A stretch of DNA of 64,000 bases, from positions 496,001 to 560,000 of the forward strand of contig NZ_FNIC01000002.1 in NCBI RefSeq assembly GCF_900103935.1, in the 5' to 3' direction. Each line of letters begins with the position of its first letter. Position 1 is the first letter of the stretch. The notes under the pieces were generated by a model that was given only the letters and a program-made list of their open reading frames with translations, was not told the DNA's origin and did no database searches. The translations under genes and the position numbers were made by a program. This document shows, in pieces, positions 7,998 through 15,737 of the stretch. Source of the stretch: Nocardioides szechwanensis. GTDB taxonomy: Bacteria > Actinomycetota > Actinomycetes > Propionibacteriales > Nocardioidaceae.

Positions 7998-9068
7998 GTG
8001 CGCCGCCGCCCCACACGCTCTCGAGCCCTGCTGCTCGTGGCGACCCTGGTCACATCGGCCGCGGTGGGGATCGGCATCCTGAGCGCCCCCGGCCCGGTCG
8101 ACCTGACGGTCGTCGACGTGGCCGCCCAGTCGGTCGTCCACAGCGCCGACGTGACCGCGCGACCGGTCGACGTCTCGCGCGGCGGCCTCGCGTCCGGCAA
8201 CCGCACGCCGGCCCTGAAGGCCACGACGGCCACGGCGAAGGCCCCCGAGTCCTCGCTGGTGCGCATCCCGCCCTACAAGGTCGTCGAGGCCAAGCCCACG
8301 ATCGAGAAGCTGCCGCCCGGCCCCGTCCCGGGCGATCCGTTCTCCTTCAGGCTTGGCACCCTCAACATCTTGGGCAGCCAGCACGCTCCCGGAGGCACCA
8401 GCCGCGCGGCCGCGCTGGCCGGCGCGATCGAGGGTCGTGGGGTCGACATCGTGGGTCTCCAGGAGGTCCAGGACGACCAGCTTGCCGTCATGCAGAGCCA
8501 GCTCGGGGGCTACACCATCTGGCCCGGCCAGGGGCTCGGCAACCAGGGCGTCCGGCTTCAGATCGCGTGGCGCGACTCGATGTTCTCCCTGCAGGACACC
8601 GGCTCGATCACGACCACGTTCGACCGCCAGCAGCGCCCGATCCCGTGGGTGCTGCTCCAGCACCGCGCCACCCAGGGCGAGTTCTACGTCATCGACATCC
8701 ACAACTCGCCCCGCGACCAGGAGGGCGATCGCGACGCCGCGACCGGCGAGGAGATCGCGCTCATCAACGAGCTGCGCAGCACCGGCAAGACCGTCTTCAT
8801 CCTGGGCGACACCAACGAGCACACCGAGTTCTTCTGCCGGGTCGCGGCCTCGACCGGGATGGTCGGCTCCAACGGTGCCTACTACTCGGGCGGCTGCAGC
8901 ACCGGTGCCGGCCCGATCAAGATCGACTGGATCATGGGAGCCGGCGAGGTCGACTTCTCCGGCCACGTCGTCGACTACGGCTCGCCGGTCAGCTCGGCGA
9001 CCGACCACGCGTTCGTCCACGCCGACGTCCGGGTCACCCCGATGATCGCGCGCAGCGAGCTCGACTAG
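7998..9068 (+). CDS. Secreted endonuclease/exonuclease/phosphatase (EEP) family protein, copy 2
   Basis: 356 residues: an Arg-rich N-terminus plus hydrophobic segment (about residues 9-30, a signal peptide or anchor), an Ala/Val/Thr-rich linker of about 80 residues, then the EEP domain with GTLNILGSQHAPGG, IVGLQEVQDDQ, LGDTNEH and SDHAFV. The domain aligns motif for motif with copy 1, except that LGDLNEH reads LGDTNEH here. The two genes lie 37 bp apart in the same direction. The longer linker suggests display beyond the cell envelope. Substrate unknown. Confidence 0.82.
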   Translation: MRRRPTRSRALLLVATLVTSAAVGIGILSAPGPVDLTVVDVAAQSVVHSADVTARPVDVSRGGLASGNRTPALKATTATAKAPESSLVRIPPYKVVEAKPTIEKLPPGPVPGDPFSFRLGTLNILGSQHAPGGTSRAAALAGAIEGRGVDIVGLQEVQDDQLAVMQSQLGGYTIWPGQGLGNQGVRLQIAWRDSMFSLQDTGSITTTFDRQQRPIPWVLLQHRATQGEFYVIDIHNSPRDQEGDRDAATGEEIALINELRSTGKTVFILGDTNEHTEFFCRVAASTGMVGSNGAYYSGGCSTGAGPIKIDWIMGAGEVDFSGHVVDYGSPVSSATDHAFVHADVRVTPMIARSELD

Positions 9069-9083
9069 CCCCAGGCGGCGCCG

Positions 9084-9731
9084 ATGTCGACCAACGTGTC
9101 CGGTGAGCAGCTGCTGACGTTCGGGCTCGCGGCGCTGGTCCTGATCGTGATCCCGGGGCCCAGCGTGGTCTTCGTGATCGGCCGCGCCCTGGCCTACGGC
9201 CAGCGCGTGGCACTGGCGAGCGTCGCGGGCAACACGCTGGGCCTGCTGCTGGTGATGACGCTGGTCGCGGTGGGGCTCGGCGCGGTCGTGGCCGAGTCGA
9301 TCCTGGTGTTCACGGTGCTCAAGGTCCTGGGCGCGGCCTACCTCGTCTGGCTCGGCATCCAGGCCTTCCGCCACCGCTCGGCCCTGCACGTCGACGACGA
9401 CCTGGCGCGATCGCCGATCGGGTGGCGTACGGCGATGCGTCAGGGCTTCGTCGTCGGGGTCAGCAACCCCAAGGGGTTCATGATCTTCGCGGCGCTGCTG
9501 CCCCAGTTCGTCGAGCGCTCGCGGGGCCACGTCCCGGTCCAGATGTTCGTGCTCGGGGCGTTGGCGGTCACCCTCGGCCTGGTGTGCGACGCCGTCTGGG
9601 CGGCGGCCGCGAGCCGGCTGCGGGACTGGTTCAACGCCTCCGCGGGTCGGGGCCGCGCGCTCGGCGCCGTCGGCGGTCTCTCGATGATCGGGCTCGGGAT
9701 CGGGATCGCCGCGACCGGTCGACCCGACTGA
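9084..9731 (+). CDS. LysE/RhtB family amino acid exporter
   Basis: A 215-residue inner-membrane protein with about six hydrophobic helices. The family signature near the N-terminus (VIPGPSVVFVIGRAL; the usual PGP motif) and GFVVGVSNPKGFMIFAALLPQF are diagnostic of LysE/RhtB efflux proteins, which export amino acids or derivatives such as lysine, threonine or homoserine lactone. It follows the second EEP gene by 15 bp. The substrate is not predictable. Confidence 0.88.
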   Translation: MSTNVSGEQLLTFGLAALVLIVIPGPSVVFVIGRALAYGQRVALASVAGNTLGLLLVMTLVAVGLGAVVAESILVFTVLKVLGAAYLVWLGIQAFRHRSALHVDDDLARSPIGWRTAMRQGFVVGVSNPKGFMIFAALLPQFVERSRGHVPVQMFVLGALAVTLGLVCDAVWAAAASRLRDWFNASAGRGRALGAVGGLSMIGLGIGIAATGRPD

Positions 9732-9782
9732 CCGAAGACCTAGCCGTTACCCGGGGTTTGCCGCCTGCGGGGAGCGGGAACC

Positions 9783-9805
9783 GGGGGAGGAGCACCGCCT
9801 CCCCC
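9783..9805 (+). terminator. GC-rich hairpin between lysE-like gene and kinase gene
   Basis: GGGGGAGG (9783-9790) pairs perfectly with CCTCCCCC (9798-9805) over a 7-nt loop, 50 bp after the exporter stop and 28 bp before the kinase start. It probably terminates the upstream transcript, but could also lie in the kinase leader. Confidence 0.55.
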
Positions 9806-9832
9806 GTGGGCGGACCGACACGACGAGGCCCC

Positions 9833-11122
9833 ATGAACCGCGACCAGGAACTCCCCGGACAGGTCGACCCCGAGCCGACCCAGGCGATCGCGGACATGGC
9901 AGCGCTGCTCGCGGAGCCCTCCGAGCCGCTCGCGGTGCCGGCGCTCATGGACCGGATCGCCGGTCGTTACGAGCTCGGCCCGGTCATCGGGCGCGGGGGC
10001 GTGGCCGACGTGCACCGGGCCCAGGACACCCTGCTCGACCGCGAGGTCGCCGTGAAGCTGCTGCGTCAGGAGGCCACGTCGGAGGCGGACCGGGCGCGGT
10101 TCACGGCCGAGGCCCGCACGCTGGCGCAGCTGTCCGATCCCGGGCTGGTCACGGTACTCGACGCGGGCACGAGCGACGACCATCCCTACCTCGTGATGGA
10201 GCTCGTCGAAGGCACCAACCTGGCCGCGGCACTGGAGGCGGGTCCGTTGGGCCGCGGCGAGGCGGCGCGGATCCTGCGGGTGGTGGCCGAGGCGCTGGCC
10301 TACGCCCACGGTCAGGGCGTCGTCCACCGCGACGTGAAGCCCGGCAACGTCCTGGTGGGCCATGACGGCCGGGTCAAGCTCGCCGACTTCGGCATCGCCC
10401 GCCTGGTCGGCGACGCGATCCGGCACACCGCGACCGGCACCACGATCGGCACGGTGAGCTACCTCGCGCCCGAGCAGGTGACCGGCGGCGAGCTGACCCA
10501 GGCCGTCGACATCTACGCGCTGGGGCTGGTGCTGCTCGAGTCCGTCACCGGCGAGCGGGCGTTCATCGGGCCGACCGCCGAGGCCGCGCTGGCCCGGCTG
10601 ACCCGCGACCCGGAGGTGCCCACGGACCTGCCGCCGGCCTGGCAGGACCTGCTGCGGGCGATGACCGCACGGGAGGCCGCCGACCGGCCCTCCGCGGAGC
10701 AGGTGGTCGGACGCCTGACCGCCCTGGAGCACGGCAGCACCCACGACCTGGTCCCGCTGGCACCCACCGCGGGCGCCGGTCGTCGCCGCCCCTTGGCCGG
10801 GATGATGGCCTCGGCGGCCCTGGTGGCGGCCGCGATGATCATCGCCGGGACCGGGGTCTTCGGGGCGGGGGAGCCGACGGCCGCGGGCCGGGCCGTTCCC
10901 GACCGCACCCCGAGCGTCTCCGGGACGAAGAAGGCGGTCCAGACGCCCGCGCCCGCGAAGGTCGCCTCCAGCGCGACCGCTCCACCCACGGCCCACGCGG
11001 GCGCCACCAAGACCAAGCCCAAGGTCACGAAGCCCAAGGTCACGAAGCCCAAGGTCACGAAGCCCAAGGCCAACGCCAAGCCGAAGAGCAAGGGCAAGGG
11101 CAAGGGGAAGGGGCGGCGCTGA
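9833..11122 (+). CDS. Serine/threonine protein kinase with membrane anchor and Lys-rich external tail
   Basis: A 429-residue PknB-type (Hanks) kinase. The kinase domain spans about residues 46-300: P-loop IGRGGVADVHRA, ATP-binding Lys75 in VAVKLL, catalytic HRDVKPGN (Asp167), DFG at 185-187 and the APEQ motif. One transmembrane helix (about 322-344) is followed by an outside tail of about 85 residues that is Ala/Thr/Lys rich and ends in three exact KVTKP repeats and KGKGKGKGRR. There is no PASTA domain. The basic tail could bind cell-wall polyanions, an inference. ATG at 9833 is preferred, with GAGG just upstream. Confidence 0.88.
   Translation: MNRDQELPGQVDPEPTQAIADMAALLAEPSEPLAVPALMDRIAGRYELGPVIGRGGVADVHRAQDTLLDREVAVKLLRQEATSEADRARFTAEARTLAQLSDPGLVTVLDAGTSDDHPYLVMELVEGTNLAAALEAGPLGRGEAARILRVVAEALAYAHGQGVVHRDVKPGNVLVGHDGRVKLADFGIARLVGDAIRHTATGTTIGTVSYLAPEQVTGGELTQAVDIYALGLVLLESVTGERAFIGPTAEAALARLTRDPEVPTDLPPAWQDLLRAMTAREAADRPSAEQVVGRLTALEHGSTHDLVPLAPTAGAGRRRPLAGMMASAALVAAAMIIAGTGVFGAGEPTAAGRAVPDRTPSVSGTKKAVQTPAPAKVASSATAPPTAHAGATKTKPKVTKPKVTKPKVTKPKANAKPKSKGKGKGKGRR
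11018..11062 (+). repeat. Three exact 15-bp tandem repeats in the kinase C-terminal tail
   Basis: Three identical head-to-tail copies of CCCAAGGTCACGAAG encode PKVTK repeats. The identity at the DNA level, including third positions, points to recent slippage-type expansion, so copy number may vary between strains. Confidence 0.9.
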
Positions 11123-11137
11123 GCCGTCGGCTCACCG

Positions 11138-11401
11138 TCAGGCGAGGGCGAGGAACAGCTTCTCCATCTTCTTCACGTCGACGCTGTCGAGGCCGTCACC
11201 GGCCTCCAGGCAGTTCTGCAGCCCGGTCGCCACGATCGCGTAGCCGCTGCGGCTGATCGCCTTGTTGACGGCGGCGAGCTGGGTGAGGACCGACTCGCAG
11301 TCGGAGCCCTCCTCCATCATCCGGATCACGCTGGCCAGGTGGCCGTTGGCGCGCTTCATCCGGGTGATGATCGCCTTCATCTCGGTGGGCTCGAGCTCCA
11401 T
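11138..11401 (-). CDS. CsoR/CstR-family (DUF156) metal- or persulfide-sensing repressor
   Basis: An 87-residue all-helical repressor of the CsoR/RcnR/FrmR/CstR family. It keeps the two family cysteines, Cys35 and Cys64, with the spacing of 29 seen for CsoR Cys36/Cys65. The position of the Cu(I)-ligand His of CsoR (four residues before the second Cys) is Gly60. Loss of that His while both Cys remain is the pattern of CstR, the persulfide sensor. The gene overlaps the DUF302 stop by 1 bp, with AGGAAG before its ATG, so they share a transcript. Two C5-TR-G5 operators at 11834 and 11869 are its likely targets. Confidence 0.85.
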   Translation of the reverse strand: MELEPTEMKAIITRMKRANGHLASVIRMMEEGSDCESVLTQLAAVNKAISRSGYAIVATGLQNCLEAGDGLDSVDVKKMEKLFLALA

Positions 11402-11817
11402 CAGCTTCCTGCTTTCTCGTCGAGGGCGGCCAGTGCGGCCGAGAGGCGGTCGCGGGCTTCGCTCGCCACGGACCTCAGTGTCTCCCCCGCGGCACCGTCG
11501 CCGGCGAAGGACATCATCACGTTCGGGTCGAAGGCCTCCACGACAGTGCCGTCGGGGGTCGCCCGGACCACGACGTTGCACGGCAGCATGGCCGCGATCG
11601 AGGGCTCGACCTCGAGCGCCCGGTGGGCGAGCTGCGGGCGGCACGCACCGAGGATGACCTGCGGGTCGACGTCGACGTCCAGCTTCGCCTTGAGCGTGGC
11701 CTTGATGTCGATCTCGGTCAGGACGCCGAAACCGGCCTCGGCGAGCTGCTCGCGCACGGCAGCCACCGTCTCGTCGTAGGGGCGGGAGGTCGTGATGCTC
11801 ATCGTGTAGTCGGCCAT
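11401..11817 (-). CDS. DUF302 domain protein
   Basis: A 138-residue soluble protein matching DUF302 throughout: SITTSRPYDETVAAVREQLAEAGFGVLTEIDIKATLKAK is followed by ILGACRPQLAHRALEVEPS, with the single conserved Cys in LGACRP, then LPCNVVVRATPDGTVVEAFDP. DUF302 proteins often sit beside metal or sulfur stress regulators, but their chemistry is unknown. It is the first gene of a leaderless operon with the CstR-like repressor and is divergent from the MMPL transporter, sharing the operator region. Confidence 0.87.
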   Translation of the reverse strand: MADYTMSITTSRPYDETVAAVREQLAEAGFGVLTEIDIKATLKAKLDVDVDPQVILGACRPQLAHRALEVEPSIAAMLPCNVVVRATPDGTVVEAFDPNVMMSFAGDGAAGETLRSVASEARDRLSAALAALDEKAGS

Positions 11818-11824
11818 GCCGTCA

Positions 11825-11854
11825 ACTATACAACCCCCTGGGGGGATCTGTTAA
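11825..11854 (-). promoter_or_regulatory. Promoter of the DUF302-repressor operon
   Basis: On the minus strand, -35 TTAACA (11849-11854) and -10 TATAGT (11825-11830) are separated by 18 bp. The ATG at 11817 lies 7 nt after the -10, so the message is leaderless. The first C5-TR-G5 operator sits inside the spacer, where a bound repressor would exclude RNA polymerase. Confidence 0.72.
11834..11845. promoter_or_regulatory. CsoR/CstR-type operator 1 (CCCCCTGGGGGG)
   Basis: A C-tract/G-tract palindrome of the class bound by CsoR-family repressors. It lies between the -35 and -10 of the DUF302-repressor operon. Confidence 0.72.
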
Positions 11855-11868
11855 TGTTCTCCCGGAAA

Positions 11869-11880
11869 CCCCCTAGGGGG
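11869..11880. promoter_or_regulatory. CsoR/CstR-type operator 2 (CCCCCTAGGGGG)
   Basis: A perfect 12-bp palindrome with its centre 35 bp from that of operator 1, between any plausible -10 (TAATGT at 11852) and the MMPL start at 11907. A repressor bound here would block the transporter. The pair therefore allows one regulator to close both divergent promoters. Confidence 0.72.
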
Positions 11881-11906
11881 ATGACGCACTCTCGAACGGA
11901 CTGACG

Positions 11907-14075
11907 ATGACCTCGACGGCTACCGGCCGCCCACCTGTCCACCCGCCCACCGACGACCTGCCGTGGCGACCCGGCCCCTTGGGTCGCCTCGGCGTGTGGG
12001 TGACCGAGCATGCCCGCCTGACGATGGTGGTCTGGCTGCTGATCATCGCGGGCCTTGGCGCGTTCGCGCCCCAGGTCGAGCACAACCTCTCCGGCGCGGG
12101 CTGGCAGGCCGACGGATCTGAGTCGGTCGCGGCCCGTGAGCTGGCCCAGGAGAGCTTCGGTGGCAACGCCAGCTCGGCCATCCAGGTCGTCGTGCACAGC
12201 ACCGAAGGCCCCGTGACCGAAGGGGCCGGCGCGGAGATCCTCGCCGAGGCCACCGCACTGCTCGAGGAGGACTCCCGCATCGCCCAGATCGTGCAGCCGG
12301 TGCCGGGTGCCACGCTCAGCGAGGACGGCACGACGGCGATCCTCCTCGCCGGTGCCGATGCGGACCCCAACGACATGGTGCGCGCCGCCAACGACCTGAA
12401 GGGTCCACTGGCCGACATGTCCCGCGACGGGGTCGAGGTCAACCCGACCGGTGCCTCGCTGCTGTGGTCGGACTTCAACGAGGCCAACCTGGACGCGATG
12501 CTCAAGTCCGAGATGGTCTCGTGGCCGGTGACCCTCGCCATCCTCGTCCTCGCCTTCGGAGCCCTGGTCGCCGCCGGGCTCCCGCTGATCCTCACCCTGG
12601 CCGGGCTGGTCGCCTCCGCCGGTTCGCTGGTCCTGATCAACGAGCTGGTGCCGGTCTCGATCTGGGCGATGAACTTCGCGATGATGTTCGCGCTCGCGCT
12701 CGGGATCGACTACGCCCTGTTCCTTGTCGTGCGCTTCCGAGCTGCCCGGATGGGGCACCACGAGACGGCCAGGGAAGCGGTCGCCGAGACCATGGACACC
12801 GCCGGCAAGGCGGTCCTGCTCTCCGGTGCCACCGTGCTGATCTCACTGTCCGCGGTGATGCTCGTGCCCTCGCCGTCCTTCCGCTCCATGGCCGGCGGGA
12901 TCATGCTCTCGGTGGTCTTCGTGCTCGCGGCCACCCTCACCCTGCTGCCGCTGGTGCTGTTCAAGCTCGACTACAAGATCAACAAGCTGTCCCTGCCGTG
13001 GGTGCACACCGGTGAGCACCGCTCGCCCAGGTTCGCCGCCTGGGGCGAGCGCCTGTGGAAGCGCCCGGTGGTCTGGGGACTGGCCTCGCTCGTCGTCCTG
13101 CTGGCCCTGGCCGCACCGATCTTCGGCCTCAAGACCGCGATGCCCTCGATCAAGGTCCTCCCGGAGGAGGCCAGCGCCCGGGTCGGCTACGACCAGGTCC
13201 AGGACGCCTTCGGAGACGGCGCCCCCGGCACCCTGACCATCGTGATGAACGCCAGCGACGCCGACGCCGCCACGGCCGTCCTCAACGCCGACGAGGGGAT
13301 CGCGGGAGCCATGCCGCCGATGCCGGCCTCCGACGGCACCGACTCGGTGATGATCCAGGCCGTGCCCACGGTCGACCCCTCCGACCCGCAGCTGGGAGAG
13401 ACCGTCGACCGGCTACGCGCCGACCTGCCCGACTCCGCCCTCGTCGGTGGTGCCCCCGTGGAGAACCTCGACCTGAAGACCCAGCTCGACGACTCCACGC
13501 CGATCGTGATCGGAGTGATCCTGGCACTGGGCTTCCTGCTGCTGCTGTTCGCCCTCCAGGCGCCGCTGATCGCGTTGCTGGGCACCCTGGCCAGCCTGCT
13601 GTCGACCGCCGCGGCGTTCGGCGTGGCGCGCCTGGTCTTCCAGGAGGGGATCGGGGCCGACCTGCTCGGCTTCGAGTCCCAGGGCTTCCTGGACGCCTGG
13701 GCGCCGGTGTTCTTCTTCGCGATGATCTTCGCGATCGCGATGGACTACACCGTGTTCCTGCTGGCCTCGGCCAAGGAGCACTGGGAGCACTCCGGTGACG
13801 CCAAGGAGGCGATGGTCGGCTCCCTGGCCCACTCCGGGCGGGTCATCTTCGCCGCGGGAGCGGTCATGGTCGCGGTGTTCTTCACCTTCGCCCTGTCCGG
13901 CCCGCTGCCCCCCAAGGAGATGGGTATCGTGCTCGGCGTCGCGGTCCTGCTGGACGCCTTCCTGGTCCGTCTCGTGCTCCTGCCGGTGATGCTGCGGCTC
14001 ACCGGTGCGGCCGCCTGGTACAGCCCGGCGTGGCTCACCCGGATCCTGCCGTCCGTCCGCTTCTCGCACGACTGA
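11907..14075 (+). CDS. MMPL/RND-superfamily transporter
   Basis: A 722-residue efflux protein of the MMPL family. It has two repeated halves, each starting with one helix and a large extracytoplasmic domain (after residue about 55 and after about 420) followed by a helical bundle, about 12 helices in all. The polar helix motif FALALGIDYALFLVVRFR in the first half and FAIAMDYTVFLLASAKE in the second contain the charged Asp-Tyr pair expected of proton-driven RND proteins. Substrate unknown; context (CstR-like repressor, DUF302, Cys-rich mini-protein) suggests a sulfur- or metal-linked stress product rather than a lipid. Confidence 0.88.
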   Translation: MTSTATGRPPVHPPTDDLPWRPGPLGRLGVWVTEHARLTMVVWLLIIAGLGAFAPQVEHNLSGAGWQADGSESVAARELAQESFGGNASSAIQVVVHSTEGPVTEGAGAEILAEATALLEEDSRIAQIVQPVPGATLSEDGTTAILLAGADADPNDMVRAANDLKGPLADMSRDGVEVNPTGASLLWSDFNEANLDAMLKSEMVSWPVTLAILVLAFGALVAAGLPLILTLAGLVASAGSLVLINELVPVSIWAMNFAMMFALALGIDYALFLVVRFRAARMGHHETAREAVAETMDTAGKAVLLSGATVLISLSAVMLVPSPSFRSMAGGIMLSVVFVLAATLTLLPLVLFKLDYKINKLSLPWVHTGEHRSPRFAAWGERLWKRPVVWGLASLVVLLALAAPIFGLKTAMPSIKVLPEEASARVGYDQVQDAFGDGAPGTLTIVMNASDADAATAVLNADEGIAGAMPPMPASDGTDSVMIQAVPTVDPSDPQLGETVDRLRADLPDSALVGGAPVENLDLKTQLDDSTPIVIGVILALGFLLLLFALQAPLIALLGTLASLLSTAAAFGVARLVFQEGIGADLLGFESQGFLDAWAPVFFFAMIFAIAMDYTVFLLASAKEHWEHSGDAKEAMVGSLAHSGRVIFAAGAVMVAVFFTFALSGPLPPKEMGIVLGVAVLLDAFLVRLVLLPVMLRLTGAAAWYSPAWLTRILPSVRFSHD

Positions 14076-14091
14076 CCGAAGGAGCCTGACC

Positions 14092-14253
14092 ATGTGCAGA
14101 CCCGTCCGTTGCCGCACCTGCGGCAAGACCGGCTGGGCCGGCTGCGGCCGGCACGTCCAGCAGGTCCTCGCCCACGTCCCCCAGGCCGACCGCTGTCCGG
14201 GCCACCCCCGGGTCGCGGGAGAAGGCGGCTGGCGCAAGCTGCTCGGTCGCTGA
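14092..14253 (+). CDS. Cys-rich 53-residue mini-protein
   Basis: Starts 16 bp after the MMPL gene with a strong AAGGAG 7 nt before its ATG. The first 35 residues hold five Cys (2, 7, 10, 18, 35) in MCRPVRCRTCGKTGWAGCGRH, with His20 and further His residues at 28 and 38. This could bind zinc or another thiophilic metal, an inference. Small proteins with a C-x4-C-x2-C-G-K-T-x-W-x2-C-G-x-H pattern are widespread in actinobacteria without known function. Operon membership ties it to the CstR-like module. Confidence 0.75.
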   Translation: MCRPVRCRTCGKTGWAGCGRHVQQVLAHVPQADRCPGHPRVAGEGGWRKLLGR

Positions 14254-14273
14254 TGCGCTCATTGTGAGCAAGA

Positions 14274-14311
14274 CACAACACCGAGGTGGAGCCAACCACC
14301 TCGGTGTTGTG
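14274..14311. terminator. Bidirectional terminator hairpin, 16-bp perfect stem
   Basis: CACAACACCGAGGTGG (14274-14289) pairs fully with CCACCTCGGTGTTGTG (14296-14311) over a 6-nt loop. It sits between the Cys-rich gene (+) and narK (-), so it can end both transcripts. Confidence 0.85.
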
Positions 14312-14324
14312 CTGCGCCGCGCTT

Positions 14325-15737
14325 CTAGGAGGGCTTGGGCGCGCCGGGACGGACGTACCGCATCCACGTGATCACGACGCACATCGCCGCAAACGCGACT
14401 CCGATGTAGAAGAAGGTCTCCGGTTCCATCAGGGTCAGCCCGACCCCGAAGAAGAACGGTCCGAAGGCGGCGATCGCTGCCGTCCACCCGATCACTCCGC
14501 CGGCCTGTCGCCGCTCGAAGATCATCGGCATCTGTTTGAACGTGGCGGCGTTGCCGATCCCGGCGAACAGGAAGATCGCGAGCATCCCGTAGAGGAACTT
14601 GTCGAAGTCGGCCTCCAGGGCGGCGGCGCTGGAGGTTTCCGGTGAGAGGTGCATGCTCGTGTAGAGGACCGACCCCAGGATGCCGATGCCGCTGAAGAGC
14701 GTCCACCGAGCCCCGCCCGTCTTGTCCGTGAGCGGACTGAACACCACCCGAGCGCCGGCGCCGATGAGCGGGCCCAGGAAAGCGAACTTGACCGGGTCAG
14801 GGATGGAGTAGCCCTCCACCAGCACCTGTGTCGTCCCGTCCGACAGCAGGCGCGCGATCTCGGCGTTGCCTCCGCCGTAGAGGTTCTTGATGAGCAGGCC
14901 GAACTGCCCGGACAGACCGGCGAAGGTGCCGAAGGTCATGATGTAGAGCAGCGTCATCCACCAGGTGTCCTGGTTCTTGAAGATGTCGAACTGCTGGCGC
15001 ACGTTGGCCTTGATCGGGACGCTCTTGAGCATGGTCCAGGCAAGGACCGCGCCGATGATGACGAACGGCACGTAGACGTAGGTGGCGTTCTGGTACCAGA
15101 CGTCCTTGGACGCCTTCCCCGGGAACGACTCGGTCTGGGAGGCGCCGAGGAAGCCGATCATCGAGAAGCCGATGATCCACGGGGTCACGAACTGGACCAG
15201 TGACACACCGAAGTTGCCCACGCCGGCCTGCACGCCCAGTGCCGTCCCCTGCATGCGGCGGGGGAAGAAGTACGACGTGCTCGGCATGAAGCCGGAGAAT
15301 GCGCCCCCGCCGATGCCGGACATGAACGAGAGCGCCAGCAGCCACGTGTAGGACGTGTCAGGGTCCTGCACCGCGATCGCCCAGCCCACCAGGGGGAACA
15401 GGAGGAGCAGGGTGGTCATCGACACCAGCCTGCGGGTGCCGAGGATCGGCGGCAGCACCATCCACACCAACCGCAGGAGACCTGCGGAGAGGCCCGGCAG
15501 GGCGACCAGCCAGTACAGCTGGTTCTGCGTGAGGTCGAAGCCGAGGTTGGTGAGCTTGGGAGCCAGGGCGCTGGCGATGAACCAGGACGCGAAGGCCAGC
15601 GTCAGCGTAAACGTCGTGACGGACAGGGTCCGCCAGGCGAGGGCCTTGTCCCACGTCTCGTCGTTCTCAGGATCCCAGTCCTGGAGCCACTCTTTCCCGG
15701 TCCGCTCGTCCTCGGTGGAGGTTGATGAAGTGGGCAT
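14325..15737 (-). CDS. narK: NarK-type nitrate/nitrite transporter (MFS, NNP family), downstream copy
   Basis: A 470-residue 12-helix MFS protein. The nitrate-signature regions GIGGGAFSGFMPSTSYFFPRRMQGTALG and GAGARVVFSPLTDKTGGARW mark the nitrate/nitrite porter family; the conserved Arg residues of these helices bind the anion. About 40 polar residues precede the first helix. Its start overlaps the stop of the other narK by 1 bp (TGATG), so the two are translated from one message. Nitrate/H+ symport versus nitrate/nitrite exchange cannot be told from sequence. Confidence 0.93.
   Translation of the reverse strand: MPTSSTSTEDERTGKEWLQDWDPENDETWDKALAWRTLSVTTFTLTLAFASWFIASALAPKLTNLGFDLTQNQLYWLVALPGLSAGLLRLVWMVLPPILGTRRLVSMTTLLLLFPLVGWAIAVQDPDTSYTWLLALSFMSGIGGGAFSGFMPSTSYFFPRRMQGTALGVQAGVGNFGVSLVQFVTPWIIGFSMIGFLGASQTESFPGKASKDVWYQNATYVYVPFVIIGAVLAWTMLKSVPIKANVRQQFDIFKNQDTWWMTLLYIMTFGTFAGLSGQFGLLIKNLYGGGNAEIARLLSDGTTQVLVEGYSIPDPVKFAFLGPLIGAGARVVFSPLTDKTGGARWTLFSGIGILGSVLYTSMHLSPETSSAAALEADFDKFLYGMLAIFLFAGIGNAATFKQMPMIFERRQAGGVIGWTAAIAAFGPFFFGVGLTLMEPETFFYIGVAFAAMCVVITWMRYVRPGAPKPS

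Noticed and set aside
11018..11062. Possible CRISPR-like repeats
   Set aside because: Units are contiguous with no spacers and lie in frame inside the kinase gene.
14005..14091. Upstream extension of the Cys-rich ORF into the MMPL gene
   Set aside because: ATG 14092 has AAGGAG at ideal spacing, and the extension would overlap the transporter frame.
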